Source of the DNA: Clostridiales bacterium
GTDB taxonomy: Bacteria > Bacillota > Clostridia > Saccharofermentanales > DTU023
NCBI GenBank assembly: GCA_004556455.1
Contig: SFGY01000004.1
Location: 186,001 to 250,000 of the forward strand
Length of the DNA stretch: 64,000 bases
Direction: 5' to 3'
The position numbers and the translations under genes were made by a program. The notes beneath the pieces are model-generated. The model was not told the DNA's origin and made no database searches. It saw only the letters and a program-made list of their open reading frames with translations. Numbering within the stretch: position 1 is the stretch's first letter; every line of letters starts with the position of its first letter. Positions 8,815-15,821 of this stretch are shown piece after piece.

Positions 8815-9342
8815 ATGTATAAGAAAATAATTTCAGCCATGTTAATTGCATTGATGGTATTTCTGATTTTTAATTTACCGGTCTCGGCAAAAGAGAAAGA
8901 TACCACTTTAGGTTTTGGCTCAAATCTATCATTTTCTGCTCTATCAGCCCCTGTGCTTACAAAAACGATCATTTTTCTTGATAGTGGCTATATTCTGGAA
9001 TATTCCATTATGGAAAAATATGAAAGCGAGAGATCCGAAAGTAAAACGGTAACTTCTTCTGCCGATTTAAAAAATTCTTTTGGACAAGTGCTTGGAACTT
9101 TAACAGCAAAATCAACGTTTAATATCAACGGCATCATCTCCACGCCAACAGGTGCCTCTGGCACATACAATGTTCCCTCATATCGTGTGAGTACTAACTC
9201 CTCACTGGGGCCAACTCAGTTTAATGCTTGGGCACAAATTGTTTTTGATGGAACCTGTACGCAGACGCCGAGCACTTTTCACCTTGTCTGTAGTCTTACA
9301 TGCGATGCTAATGGAGTTGTTAACGCTAACTGGACAACCTAG
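8815..9342 (+). CDS. Secreted protein of unknown family, cassette component
   Basis: 175 residues that I do not recognise. Residues 1-25 are a clear Sec signal peptide (lysines, a hydrophobic core, and a likely cleavage at VSA-KE). The mature part is rich in Ser, Thr, Gly and Asn and predicted to be beta-rich, with three cysteines clustered near the C-terminus (C148, C159, C163). The ribosome binding site AGAAGGTGA is well placed. It follows the Xre-type regulator by 13 bases, so the two probably share a transcript. An exported effector, a bacteriocin-like protein or a surface protein are all possible; none can be shown from sequence. Base composition is more AT-rich than the flanking genes. 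Confidence 0.65.
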   Translation: MYKKIISAMLIALMVFLIFNLPVSAKEKDTTLGFGSNLSFSALSAPVLTKTIIFLDSGYILEYSIMEKYESERSESKTVTSSADLKNSFGQVLGTLTAKSTFNINGIISTPTGASGTYNVPSYRVSTNSSLGPTQFNAWAQIVFDGTCTQTPSTFHLVCSLTCDANGVVNANWTT

Positions 9343-9767
9343 CACTTAGCCTTTTACATAGAATTTCAAGATAGTTGCAACCACCATCCTGAGAACTTGC
9401 AAATCGCTGGACAAATCTAATCTGTGAGCGTGAGTGTATAGAGAGGATATTCCTCAAGCATTTAGAACGTGGCAATATTTATGGTTTTCTCCCGGCCCGG
9501 CCAGTCGGGTTTGAAATAGATTGTTCTCGTCATTCAAAGACAGATCAAGACTGCCAAGGCAAATTTAAAATTATTAAATCGCGTGTCTAGACAAATTTCG
9601 AAAAAAGATCTTAACACTGAAGAGAGTGTATGGTAAAGGTAGATAAAAATTGCATATGCAAGCCTACAGTATATCAGTTATGCCAAATTGCTTCGCTGAT
9701 CTCAAAGCCGGTAGATAATAAAGATATTCGGTTCAAATATGTTTCAATATGTTAGGAGGATATTCCG
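9343..9767. other. 425-bp AT-rich intergenic region inside the island
   Basis: No convincing gene. A 38-codon lysine-rich open stretch at about 9517-9632 lacks a start and could be a gene relic. A perfect 12-bp palindrome TTGCATATGCAA lies at 9650-9661. The downstream gene has a strong ribosome binding site (TAGGAGGAT, 9754-9762), so its promoter is probably in this region, though no clear -35/-10 pair stands out. Confidence 0.5.
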
Positions 9768-10172
9768 ATGAAAAAACTGTTAGTAGTTTTACTCGCTATT
9801 ATAATATTAACGGTCCTGGCAGTGCCTGTGATGGCAGGAACATTGAATTTTAACAATATAACTCTCCCTGCAAATGGTTCGGTATATTATTCTGGATGGC
9901 GAACAAAAAACACAACTTCCAATGGTACCTATGTTTGGTTTGATCAAAATGTTGGTCCAGTAAAATCTGTTAACGCACGAACTCAAGCAAATTTACCCGG
10001 TATAGGAATTGTTAATGTAAATCCGGCAGTCAATGTTTTTAAAGGACAAACTGAATGGCTGGGCAGCTATACAACAATTAATTTAACTGCAGGTACTTTG
10101 ATGAGAATTGCATTATGGACAGGCGCGAATGGCATTCAAGATACTGTGAGTGGCTCCTGGGACTATGAATAA
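9768..10172 (+). CDS. Small secreted protein, possible bacteriocin-like cargo of the adjacent ABC transporter
   Basis: 134 residues with an N-terminal signal peptide (MKKLLVVLLAIIILTVLAVP; likely cleavage after VMA near residue 23). The mature ~110 residues are polar, have no cysteine, and end in GSWDYE. From memory, short secreted Firmicutes proteins of the DUF2712 type, encoded beside ABC transporters, have a similar size and end in a comparable W-D-E motif; this is a weak resemblance and no alignment was possible. A hairpin and an ABC exporter follow directly, which resembles bacteriocin or secreted-peptide loci. Function unknown. Confidence 0.6.
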   Translation: MKKLLVVLLAIIILTVLAVPVMAGTLNFNNITLPANGSVYYSGWRTKNTTSNGTYVWFDQNVGPVKSVNARTQANLPGIGIVNVNPAVNVFKGQTEWLGSYTTINLTAGTLMRIALWTGANGIQDTVSGSWDYE

Positions 10173-10208
10173 TGTTTAATGTGCAATCGTTGAAGTAGTC
10201 ATTCTTAT

Positions 10209-10236
10209 GGAGAGGCGTCTCATATTACGCCTCTCC
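10209..10236 (+). terminator. Hairpin between the secreted-protein gene and the ABC transporter genes
   Basis: A perfect 10-bp stem (GGAGAGGCGT with ACGCCTCTCC) and an eight-base loop. The run of T that should follow is weak (AGTTTAATC), so it more likely attenuates or stabilises the transcript than fully terminates it. Confidence 0.5.
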
Positions 10237-10269
10237 AGTTTAATCTCAAATCAAAATAGAAAGAAAAAT

Positions 10270-10938
10270 ATGTTGATTGAGTGTAAAAACATTGAGAAAA
10301 CCTATGGTTCCGGAGAAGCTGCAATCAAGGCGCTGGATGCTGTCAGTCTGGCGATCAGGAGCGGTGAAAGCGTTGCCCTAATGGGTAAGAGCGGAAGTGG
10401 AAAAACTACGTTACTAAATGTGTTGGGCCTCATTGATCAGCCTGACAGTGGGGAATATTTGTTCGATACCCGTGATGTGCTGCACTTATCTGCAAGGCAA
10501 CTGCTTGATTTTCGCCGACATTCCGTCTCTGTTATTTTTCAACATTACAATTTGCTTTTTGAACTAACGGCCAAAGAAAACATCCTTCTGCCCTGGTCCT
10601 TTCGCAGAGGCAAGGCAGATCCCGCCCTTTTTTCCGACCTCGTCGAGCGTCTTGACCTCGACTCCCGTCTGCAGCATCTGCCAGGGCAGTTGTCGGGCGG
10701 CGAGCAGCAGCGGGTAGCCATTGCCCGCGCCATATTAATGGATCCGGTGTTAATTCTGGCTGATGAACCTACTGGAAACCTCGACTCACAAAATAGTGAT
10801 CAGGTCAGTGATCTTTTGCTCGATTGTTGCAAAATATACCACAAAACATTGTTCATGGTTACGCATGATCGCGACTTAGCGAAGAAAACGGATCGCATCA
10901 TCTATATGCAAGATGGCCGTATACAAGTTCGGGAATAA
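10270..10938 (+). CDS. ABC transporter ATP-binding protein (LolD/MacB type)
   Basis: ATPase of a type VII (MacB/FtsX-like) ABC system; it works with the permease encoded next. About 222 residues with all motifs: Walker A GKSGSGKTT, Q-loop IFQHYNLLF, signature LSGGEQQRVAIARA, Walker B LILADEPTGNLD and H-loop VTHD. I placed the start at ATG 10270 (MLIECKN) because family similarity begins there. An upstream in-frame ATG at 10207 sits at the base of the hairpin and lacks a ribosome binding site. Such ATPases energise lipoprotein release, peptide export or peptide resistance; the neighbouring secreted proteins favour export or self-protection here. Confidence 0.88.
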   Translation: MLIECKNIEKTYGSGEAAIKALDAVSLAIRSGESVALMGKSGSGKTTLLNVLGLIDQPDSGEYLFDTRDVLHLSARQLLDFRRHSVSVIFQHYNLLFELTAKENILLPWSFRRGKADPALFSDLVERLDLDSRLQHLPGQLSGGEQQRVAIARAILMDPVLILADEPTGNLDSQNSDQVSDLLLDCCKIYHKTLFMVTHDRDLAKKTDRIIYMQDGRIQVRE

Positions 10939-10955
10939 TCCCTGAGGGAAAAAGG

Positions 10956-13547
10956 ATGTTTGCACTCTTCAAGCTTTCGGTCAGAATATTCAGGCAAAAC
11001 TGGAAAAGGAATTTCTTCAATGTCCTGAGCCTTGCCATTGCTTTGTTTTTTATTTCCAGCCTGCTTCTTCTCTACAAAAACTATGAGTGCGCGCAAATTA
11101 AAAATGCCTATGCTTCAGATGGTACTTGGGATTACCGCATACCGAATGCCAAGCTCGAGATGCAGAAAGCCGCGGAAGATCTCTCTCTGACAAAAAAAAC
11201 TTACTTGGTCAATTACAGTTTGACCGCTCGTTTAGATCCTATTACAGAGAATGAACGAGGCGGGCTGAGTGAAGATCTTGCTGACCACTGGCTGCTGTCG
11301 CTTGTTGAGTTGGGAAAGGGTGCCTCTGAAGTCTTACCGATAAGCTTAGTGGAAGGGAAATGGCCAATACTTGAGTCAGAAATCGCGGTGCCAAGAGATT
11401 TTATTTATGCTGGTAAGAAGTTGCAAAGCAAAGACTATAAAATTGGCGATACGATCAAGCTGCCGGTAGGCCAACGTCTCTTGCCTGGCGATATACCGAC
11501 GCAGAATGCTCAGTTGAGCTGTAATGAACACTATGAGCCACTTGGCTTCAGGTCATTTTGCATCACCGGGATTGTGGAAGGGGATTTCAGAAAAACAGGG
11601 AACTATGTGGAGACAGCCTATATTGGCAATCCTGATTGCCATCTTGATCAGGCTGTTCTTTATGTATACAGCGCTCCCCAGGATTCTCGCCAATATGAAA
11701 CTCAGGTATCGGAGCTTGCAGAAAAAATACATTTGCCGGCAGATCAAATCCAGCGCAACGAGGCTGTGCGACTTGCCCTTAAACTGATTGAAACATCGAA
11801 CATAGGCAAACAGTTTCGAACAGCAGGTATGGTTTTGATCATCATCTTACTCCTGATCGTCTGCACAATCGTAATTACAAGTCAGGCCTCTAACTTTCAA
11901 GCCAATCATCGGGAATTTTCCATCATGATGGTGCATGGCTGTCATCAAGGCCATGTCGGTTGTGTACTCTGGCAGCAGAACCTCTTTGTATTCCTGATTG
12001 CCGTAGCTCTGTCAACAGCTCTCAATGCGATGATGCTACACTTTTTTTCTGATCGTATTGCTGCGTTGTTATTTGAGCAAGGCGAAAGATATCGCTTTAT
12101 AGCCCAATTTTATTTTTTGGATATCTTACTCATTTATTTACTGATACTGGTTTTGGTCAGCATTTTGCCTTTCCTCTTCATACTCCGAATTGATATCCGA
12201 AATATACAGGCTTATCTGTCTGGGCAAGCGGAATATAATCCATCGCTCGTACGGTTTCAGGATACCAAAGTACCGGTTTGTATCAGAGCCTATGCACGAA
12301 AAAAAGTTACCTTGGTCACCCTTTCCCTGAGTCTTCTGATGAGCATCCTTGTCTTAGCTTTGGGCTTAGTATCAGCACGAACCATCCTTCTTAGGTCACG
12401 AGCTGAAATCAAGCAATATGCCGCAGACTTTTACGTCGTGAGATCTCTTCAGGGCGGGGAGCTCCCCGATGGTGAAAAGACAATATTAGCAGGCCTTCCT
12501 GATCATGTCCGTGCTTATCACTATGTCGGCGCAAATACTGAATTTGACATGCCAAATGATAAGCTTACAAAAGAACTGAAAAGATATTATCGAAATACAG
12601 ATCAGCCGATCAGAACTTCAACGAATCTCTTTGCATTAAATGAAGAGATGTTCAAGCTTATCAAAGGCGATGAGTTGATTTCTTTTGAAGATTTTTCAGA
12701 ACATAATTTAGCCATATTTTACAATCAAGCTTCTCTAAGCAAAGAGTACGCCACAACTCAAAATGCCAATGCTGATTTTACCGGGACGGTTCAATTAAGC
12801 GAGAATGCCCCTTTTTATAAGCATCGACTTATTGACATGAGCACATACGTAAAAGGGGATCGCGTCTGTTTGAATCGAGTGGTTGGAGAAGATCAGTCTT
12901 TTGAACTTGAGCTGGCTGGAACGACTGAAAACTATTTTGCTGAGTTGATGGAAGATTGTCCAACAGGTGGCTTGTATGTGTCAGAGAAGACATTTTTCAA
13001 GCTGATTGGTAATAAGACTTATTATGAAATTATGCTCATCTCCACCTCTCCCAAACAGCAGAGTGCCGTGGCAGATTATTTGTTTACGGCCGCATCAAAA
13101 TACGGTTATCACGTTCAGGACAATGGTAATCTTACAAAGACCGTGCGCATCAGCGCTTCCATACAGTTAACCTTCATCTATGCTCTGATGGGAATGGCCA
13201 TTGTCACTTCGCTCATCAATTGTCTTTCAATCTGGGGATTCGAAGTCCTCCAACAGAGACGGATGATGGCAATTCGCAGGATTTTTGGGCAAAGCCGCCT
13301 ACAAGGCATGATGTACATGTTTTTCTCCAAACTCTTTGTCTTAGTGATCGCTGCGCTCCTTTTTGTGTTGGTCACTTTCCCTCTGATCTTCCTGAGCACT
13401 GAACTCTTTGATTTTTATGGAATCACTTTGTTGTCCGCAGGAGCTGGCCTGTTTGTAGCGATACTGTTCCACGTTTTCGTCCTGTTCATCGTAAGTCTGA
13501 TGGATAGTAGAAAAAACGACCGGGTACTTATAACAGATATTTTGTAA
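10956..13547 (+). CDS. FtsX/MacB-type ABC transporter permease, two-module
   Basis: 863-residue membrane protein. An N-terminal transmembrane helix (about 20-42) is followed by a large extracytoplasmic domain (about 45-285), then three helices (about 290-410), a helix near residue 450, a second large domain (about 475-725) and three final helices (about 735-850). That is the duplicated ABC3/FtsX layout. Just after the first helix it has DGTWDYR; the other FtsX-type permease in this window has DGSWHFM at the same place. ATG 10956 follows the ATPase stop by 17 bases with AAAAAGG upstream. Substrate unknown; the pairing with secreted proteins suggests export of, or immunity to, them. Confidence 0.82.
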   Translation: MFALFKLSVRIFRQNWKRNFFNVLSLAIALFFISSLLLLYKNYECAQIKNAYASDGTWDYRIPNAKLEMQKAAEDLSLTKKTYLVNYSLTARLDPITENERGGLSEDLADHWLLSLVELGKGASEVLPISLVEGKWPILESEIAVPRDFIYAGKKLQSKDYKIGDTIKLPVGQRLLPGDIPTQNAQLSCNEHYEPLGFRSFCITGIVEGDFRKTGNYVETAYIGNPDCHLDQAVLYVYSAPQDSRQYETQVSELAEKIHLPADQIQRNEAVRLALKLIETSNIGKQFRTAGMVLIIILLLIVCTIVITSQASNFQANHREFSIMMVHGCHQGHVGCVLWQQNLFVFLIAVALSTALNAMMLHFFSDRIAALLFEQGERYRFIAQFYFLDILLIYLLILVLVSILPFLFILRIDIRNIQAYLSGQAEYNPSLVRFQDTKVPVCIRAYARKKVTLVTLSLSLLMSILVLALGLVSARTILLRSRAEIKQYAADFYVVRSLQGGELPDGEKTILAGLPDHVRAYHYVGANTEFDMPNDKLTKELKRYYRNTDQPIRTSTNLFALNEEMFKLIKGDELISFEDFSEHNLAIFYNQASLSKEYATTQNANADFTGTVQLSENAPFYKHRLIDMSTYVKGDRVCLNRVVGEDQSFELELAGTTENYFAELMEDCPTGGLYVSEKTFFKLIGNKTYYEIMLISTSPKQQSAVADYLFTAASKYGYHVQDNGNLTKTVRISASIQLTFIYALMGMAIVTSLINCLSIWGFEVLQQRRMMAIRRIFGQSRLQGMMYMFFSKLFVLVIAALLFVLVTFPLIFLSTELFDFYGITLLSAGAGLFVAILFHVFVLFIVSLMDSRKNDRVLITDIL

Positions 13548-13639
13548 AGCCTGAGGCCACGGCTTATAGCAGCAAAAAAGCCTGGCGAATGACTAAGCAA
13601 CTCGTTTGAGCAGCGGCTGATGCCGGTACAAATAAAAAA

Positions 13640-13675
13640 CCCGGAAAGCTTTTTTTTAAAGCTTTCCGGGTTTTT
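13640..13675. terminator. Strong bidirectional Rho-independent terminator
   Basis: A perfect 13-bp stem (13640-13652 with 13658-13670) and a five-base loop, followed by TTTTT on the plus strand and TTTTTTATT on the minus strand. It ends both the ABC permease transcript and the tRNA-Lys transcript. Confidence 0.9.
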
Positions 13676-13676
13676 C

Positions 13677-13752
13677 TGGTGCGCCATCAGGGACTCGAAC
13701 CCTGGACCCACTGATTAAGAGTCAGTTGCTCTACCAACTGAGCCAATGGCGC
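13677..13752 (-). tRNA. tRNA-Lys (anticodon CTT)
   Basis: The 76-nt minus-strand cloverleaf has acceptor stem GCGCCAT/ATGGCGC, a D arm with CAGTTGGTAGAG, anticodon stem ACTGA/TCAGT around loop CTCTTAA (anticodon CTT), TTCGAGTCC in the T arm, discriminator A and an encoded CCA. It borders the AT-rich island, a common integration position, but I found no integrase or repeated tRNA end. Confidence 0.97.
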
Positions 13753-14104
13753 GTCGTCAGGCACGATCAACATTCTATGCGGCCAGAATAAAAATGTCAA
13801 TGCTTCTTTTCTGATCGTTTGCTGTTTGCTAATTGCAAGTTAAACTGAAATTCATTCTGTACAAGTCTTGTTTCTCTCAGGCTGCAGCCTGAGGATTTTG
13901 TCTCGGTTTTTCCTGAGCAGCTGGCCCGCTTATCTTGAACGGCACTTTCCTGAGCATCCTTTAAGCTTTATCCCGCTTAGATCATGTTTTTGTGGGAGAT
14001 TTTCGCAGAGCTTTTATCTGCAAAATCCTGCTATGATAGTAGTGAACAAAATGCACGTGAAGGCCGTGTAATAAAATGTCGGGAGAAGGCAGAGGAGAAG
14101 GGCT
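13753..14104. other. Intergenic region between tRNA-Lys and the sirtuin gene
   Basis: Holds the tRNA promoter (13772-13800) and the untranslated leader of the sirtuin gene with its ribosome binding site AGAGGAG (14091-14097). No further gene is seen. Confidence 0.6.
13772..13800 (-). promoter_or_regulatory. Sigma-A promoter of tRNA-Lys
   Basis: Minus-strand TTGACA (13795-13800), a 17-base spacer and TAGAAT (13772-13777), about 20 bases before the tRNA 5' end. Confidence 0.8.
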
Positions 14105-14842
14105 ATGGACATGAAGAAAATCGAAAAACTTGCGGAGATGATCAAAGATGCGCGCTCTCTTGTCTTTTTTGGCGGAGCAGGCGTATCGACGGAGAGTGGG
14201 ATCCCGGATTTTCGCAGCAAAAACGGCATTTATTCCAAGAATATCGGCGCGGAACATATTCTAACACCGGGTTTTATGCACCATGACTCCGAAGAGTACT
14301 GGCGTTTTTACCGGGCCTATCTCATGCCCAAAGGAGTGGAGCCAAACGCTTGTCATAAAGTGCTGGCTCGAATGGAAGAAAAAGGTCTCTGTGACGCGGT
14401 CATCACGCAAAATGTCGATGCTCTGCATCAAAAAGCCGGTTCCCGTAATGTGATTGAACTGCACGGCAACGGCCAGCGCTTTTTCTGTGAGAAATGCCGT
14501 AAAGCCTACAGCTTCGAAGAAGTCGATGCGATGGATCTGGTGCCCCGATGCACGGCATGTGGAGCGCTTATTCGCCCCGATATCGTGCACTACGAAGAAG
14601 CCCTGGATCAGGATAATATCCTTCGTGCAGTCTCGGCCATTCAGGGGGCAGATCTGCTCATTATCGGCGGAACCTCTCTGGTTGTTTATCCGGCGGCGGG
14701 CCTGATCACCTACCAGAAGCCGGAAGGTCTAAAGGTGCTGATCAATCAGTCTGAAACATATTCGGACAGCCTGGCTGACCTGATTATCCGAGATCCCATC
14801 GGTCAGGTTTTCAAGGCTTTGGCTCCTCTTATCAATCTTTAG
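14105..14842 (+). CDS. cobB: NAD-dependent protein deacylase, sirtuin family
   Basis: 245 residues, the usual length of bacterial Sir2/CobB. It removes acyl groups from protein lysines using NAD+ in the cytoplasm. Visible motifs: the NAD-binding GAGVSTESGIPDFRS (about 21-35), TQNVDALHQKAG (about 101-112) with catalytic His in ELHGN (about 120), and four zinc cysteines as CEKC (about 127-130) and CTAC (about 150-153). IIGGTSLVVYPAAGL completes the Rossmann fold. ATG 14105 has AGAGGAG upstream. The gene appears to be transcribed alone or with the following cbiL, 140 bases away. Confidence 0.94.
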   Translation: MDMKKIEKLAEMIKDARSLVFFGGAGVSTESGIPDFRSKNGIYSKNIGAEHILTPGFMHHDSEEYWRFYRAYLMPKGVEPNACHKVLARMEEKGLCDAVITQNVDALHQKAGSRNVIELHGNGQRFFCEKCRKAYSFEEVDAMDLVPRCTACGALIRPDIVHYEEALDQDNILRAVSAIQGADLLIIGGTSLVVYPAAGLITYQKPEGLKVLINQSETYSDSLADLIIRDPIGQVFKALAPLINL

Positions 14843-14865
14843 CCGAGCATCAATATTTAGCCGAG
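14831..14865. repeat. 17-bp tandem duplication across the sirtuin stop codon
   Basis: ATCAATCTTTAGCCGAG (14831-14847) and ATCAATATTTAGCCGAG (14849-14865) differ at one base with an 18-base period. The first copy contains the stop codon. Confidence 0.8.
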
Positions 14866-14930
14866 GCGTTTTCTCATACGAATTTTTGAGCTGGGAAATT
14901 TGGCTTCGCTTTGTTTCAGCGCTTTGCTAA

Positions 14931-14975
14931 GAAATATAGAATAAGAAATGAAATATAGAATTAAGAAATATAGAA
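14931..14975. repeat. Three direct copies of GAAATATAGAA before cbiL
   Basis: Identical 11-mers at 14931-14941, 14950-14960 and 14965-14975. The last ends seven bases before the cbiL ATG, where a ribosome binding site would be expected and none is seen. Confidence 0.8.
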
Positions 14976-14982
14976 ATTAAAC

Positions 14983-15693
14983 ATGGGAATTTATAAAAGA
15001 AAGATATTCGGCATTGGGACCGGCCCAGGTGATCCAGAGTTATTGACACTGAAGGCCATACGACACCTGCGGGAAAGCGAGCTGATTTTTGCTCCGACAA
15101 GCCGGGGCAAACACCTTGCCCTGGACACGGCTTTAGCTTATGTCAAGGATAAAAAGATCCTGCTTTTATCTTTCCCCATGGGTGAAGTGGCAGAAGAGGA
15201 CTACCGCGCTGCAGCCGCTGCGATCGAAAAAGCCTGCGATCAGCTCCGCATGACGGATCCGCAAAAGCTGCCCAAAGCCGCAGTGCTGACCCTTGGCGAT
15301 CCCCTGATTTATTCCACCTTTGCCCATCTGCTGCCCTATTTTCAGGAAGACAGTGAAATTGAAATCGTCTCGGGCATCCCGGCCTTTCTGAGTGCCGCTG
15401 CAGCGGCACAAATTCCCCTCTGCCAGGGAAGTCACGGCCTCCTGGTACAGGATCGCTGGCCGCTGAATGAAGCGTCTGAAGACAATCTTGTGCTCCTGAA
15501 AAGCAGCCGTTTTCAGCAAAGCGACCTCGAAGAAATGCAGTCAAAAGGCTACCGGATGACCCGGGTCAGCCGTGCCAGCCTTCCGGAGCAAAAGATTACG
15601 CGTGACTTTGCTCAGCTCGAGACGAAAGAGGACTATCTTTCTCTGCTGATCCTCGAAAAAAGAGGAGATGAAAGTGGAGAACTCAAGCCCTGA
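14983..15693 (+). CDS. cbiL: Precorrin-2/cobalt-factor-2 C20-methyltransferase
   Basis: SAM-dependent methyltransferase of corrin-ring (vitamin B12) synthesis that methylates C20 of (cobalt-)precorrin-2. The 236 residues have the tetrapyrrole-methylase fold: GIGTGPGDPELLTLKA at residues 11-26, LTLGDPLIYSTF in the middle, and GIPAFLSAAAAAQIPL before the C-terminal lobe. CobI/CbiL assignment follows from the pairing of the PGDPELLT and GDPLIYST motifs. No other cobalamin gene is in the window, so the gene stands outside any cob/cbi operon here. ATG 14983 lacks a recognisable ribosome binding site; instead an A/T-rich triple repeat precedes it, so the start or its translation efficiency is uncertain. 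Confidence 0.85.
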   Translation: MGIYKRKIFGIGTGPGDPELLTLKAIRHLRESELIFAPTSRGKHLALDTALAYVKDKKILLLSFPMGEVAEEDYRAAAAAIEKACDQLRMTDPQKLPKAAVLTLGDPLIYSTFAHLLPYFQEDSEIEIVSGIPAFLSAAAAAQIPLCQGSHGLLVQDRWPLNEASEDNLVLLKSSRFQQSDLEEMQSKGYRMTRVSRASLPEQKITRDFAQLETKEDYLSLLILEKRGDESGELKP

Positions 15694-15821
15694 GATATTC
15701 CAAGCTCTCTGCTCTCAAATCTCCTCGTTGTTCGATGATTCATCAAAAATTCAGGAACTGCGTTCTTCCAGAAGAACTCTGCAACCCAAACCTTCTCGTT
15801 GTCCACCTGCCTCCCCAGAAC

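Noticed and set aside
13640..13800. tRNA-Lys as an attachment site for the adjacent island
   Set aside because: No integrase gene and no duplicated tRNA 3' end were found near 8.1 kb, so integration at the tRNA is unsupported.
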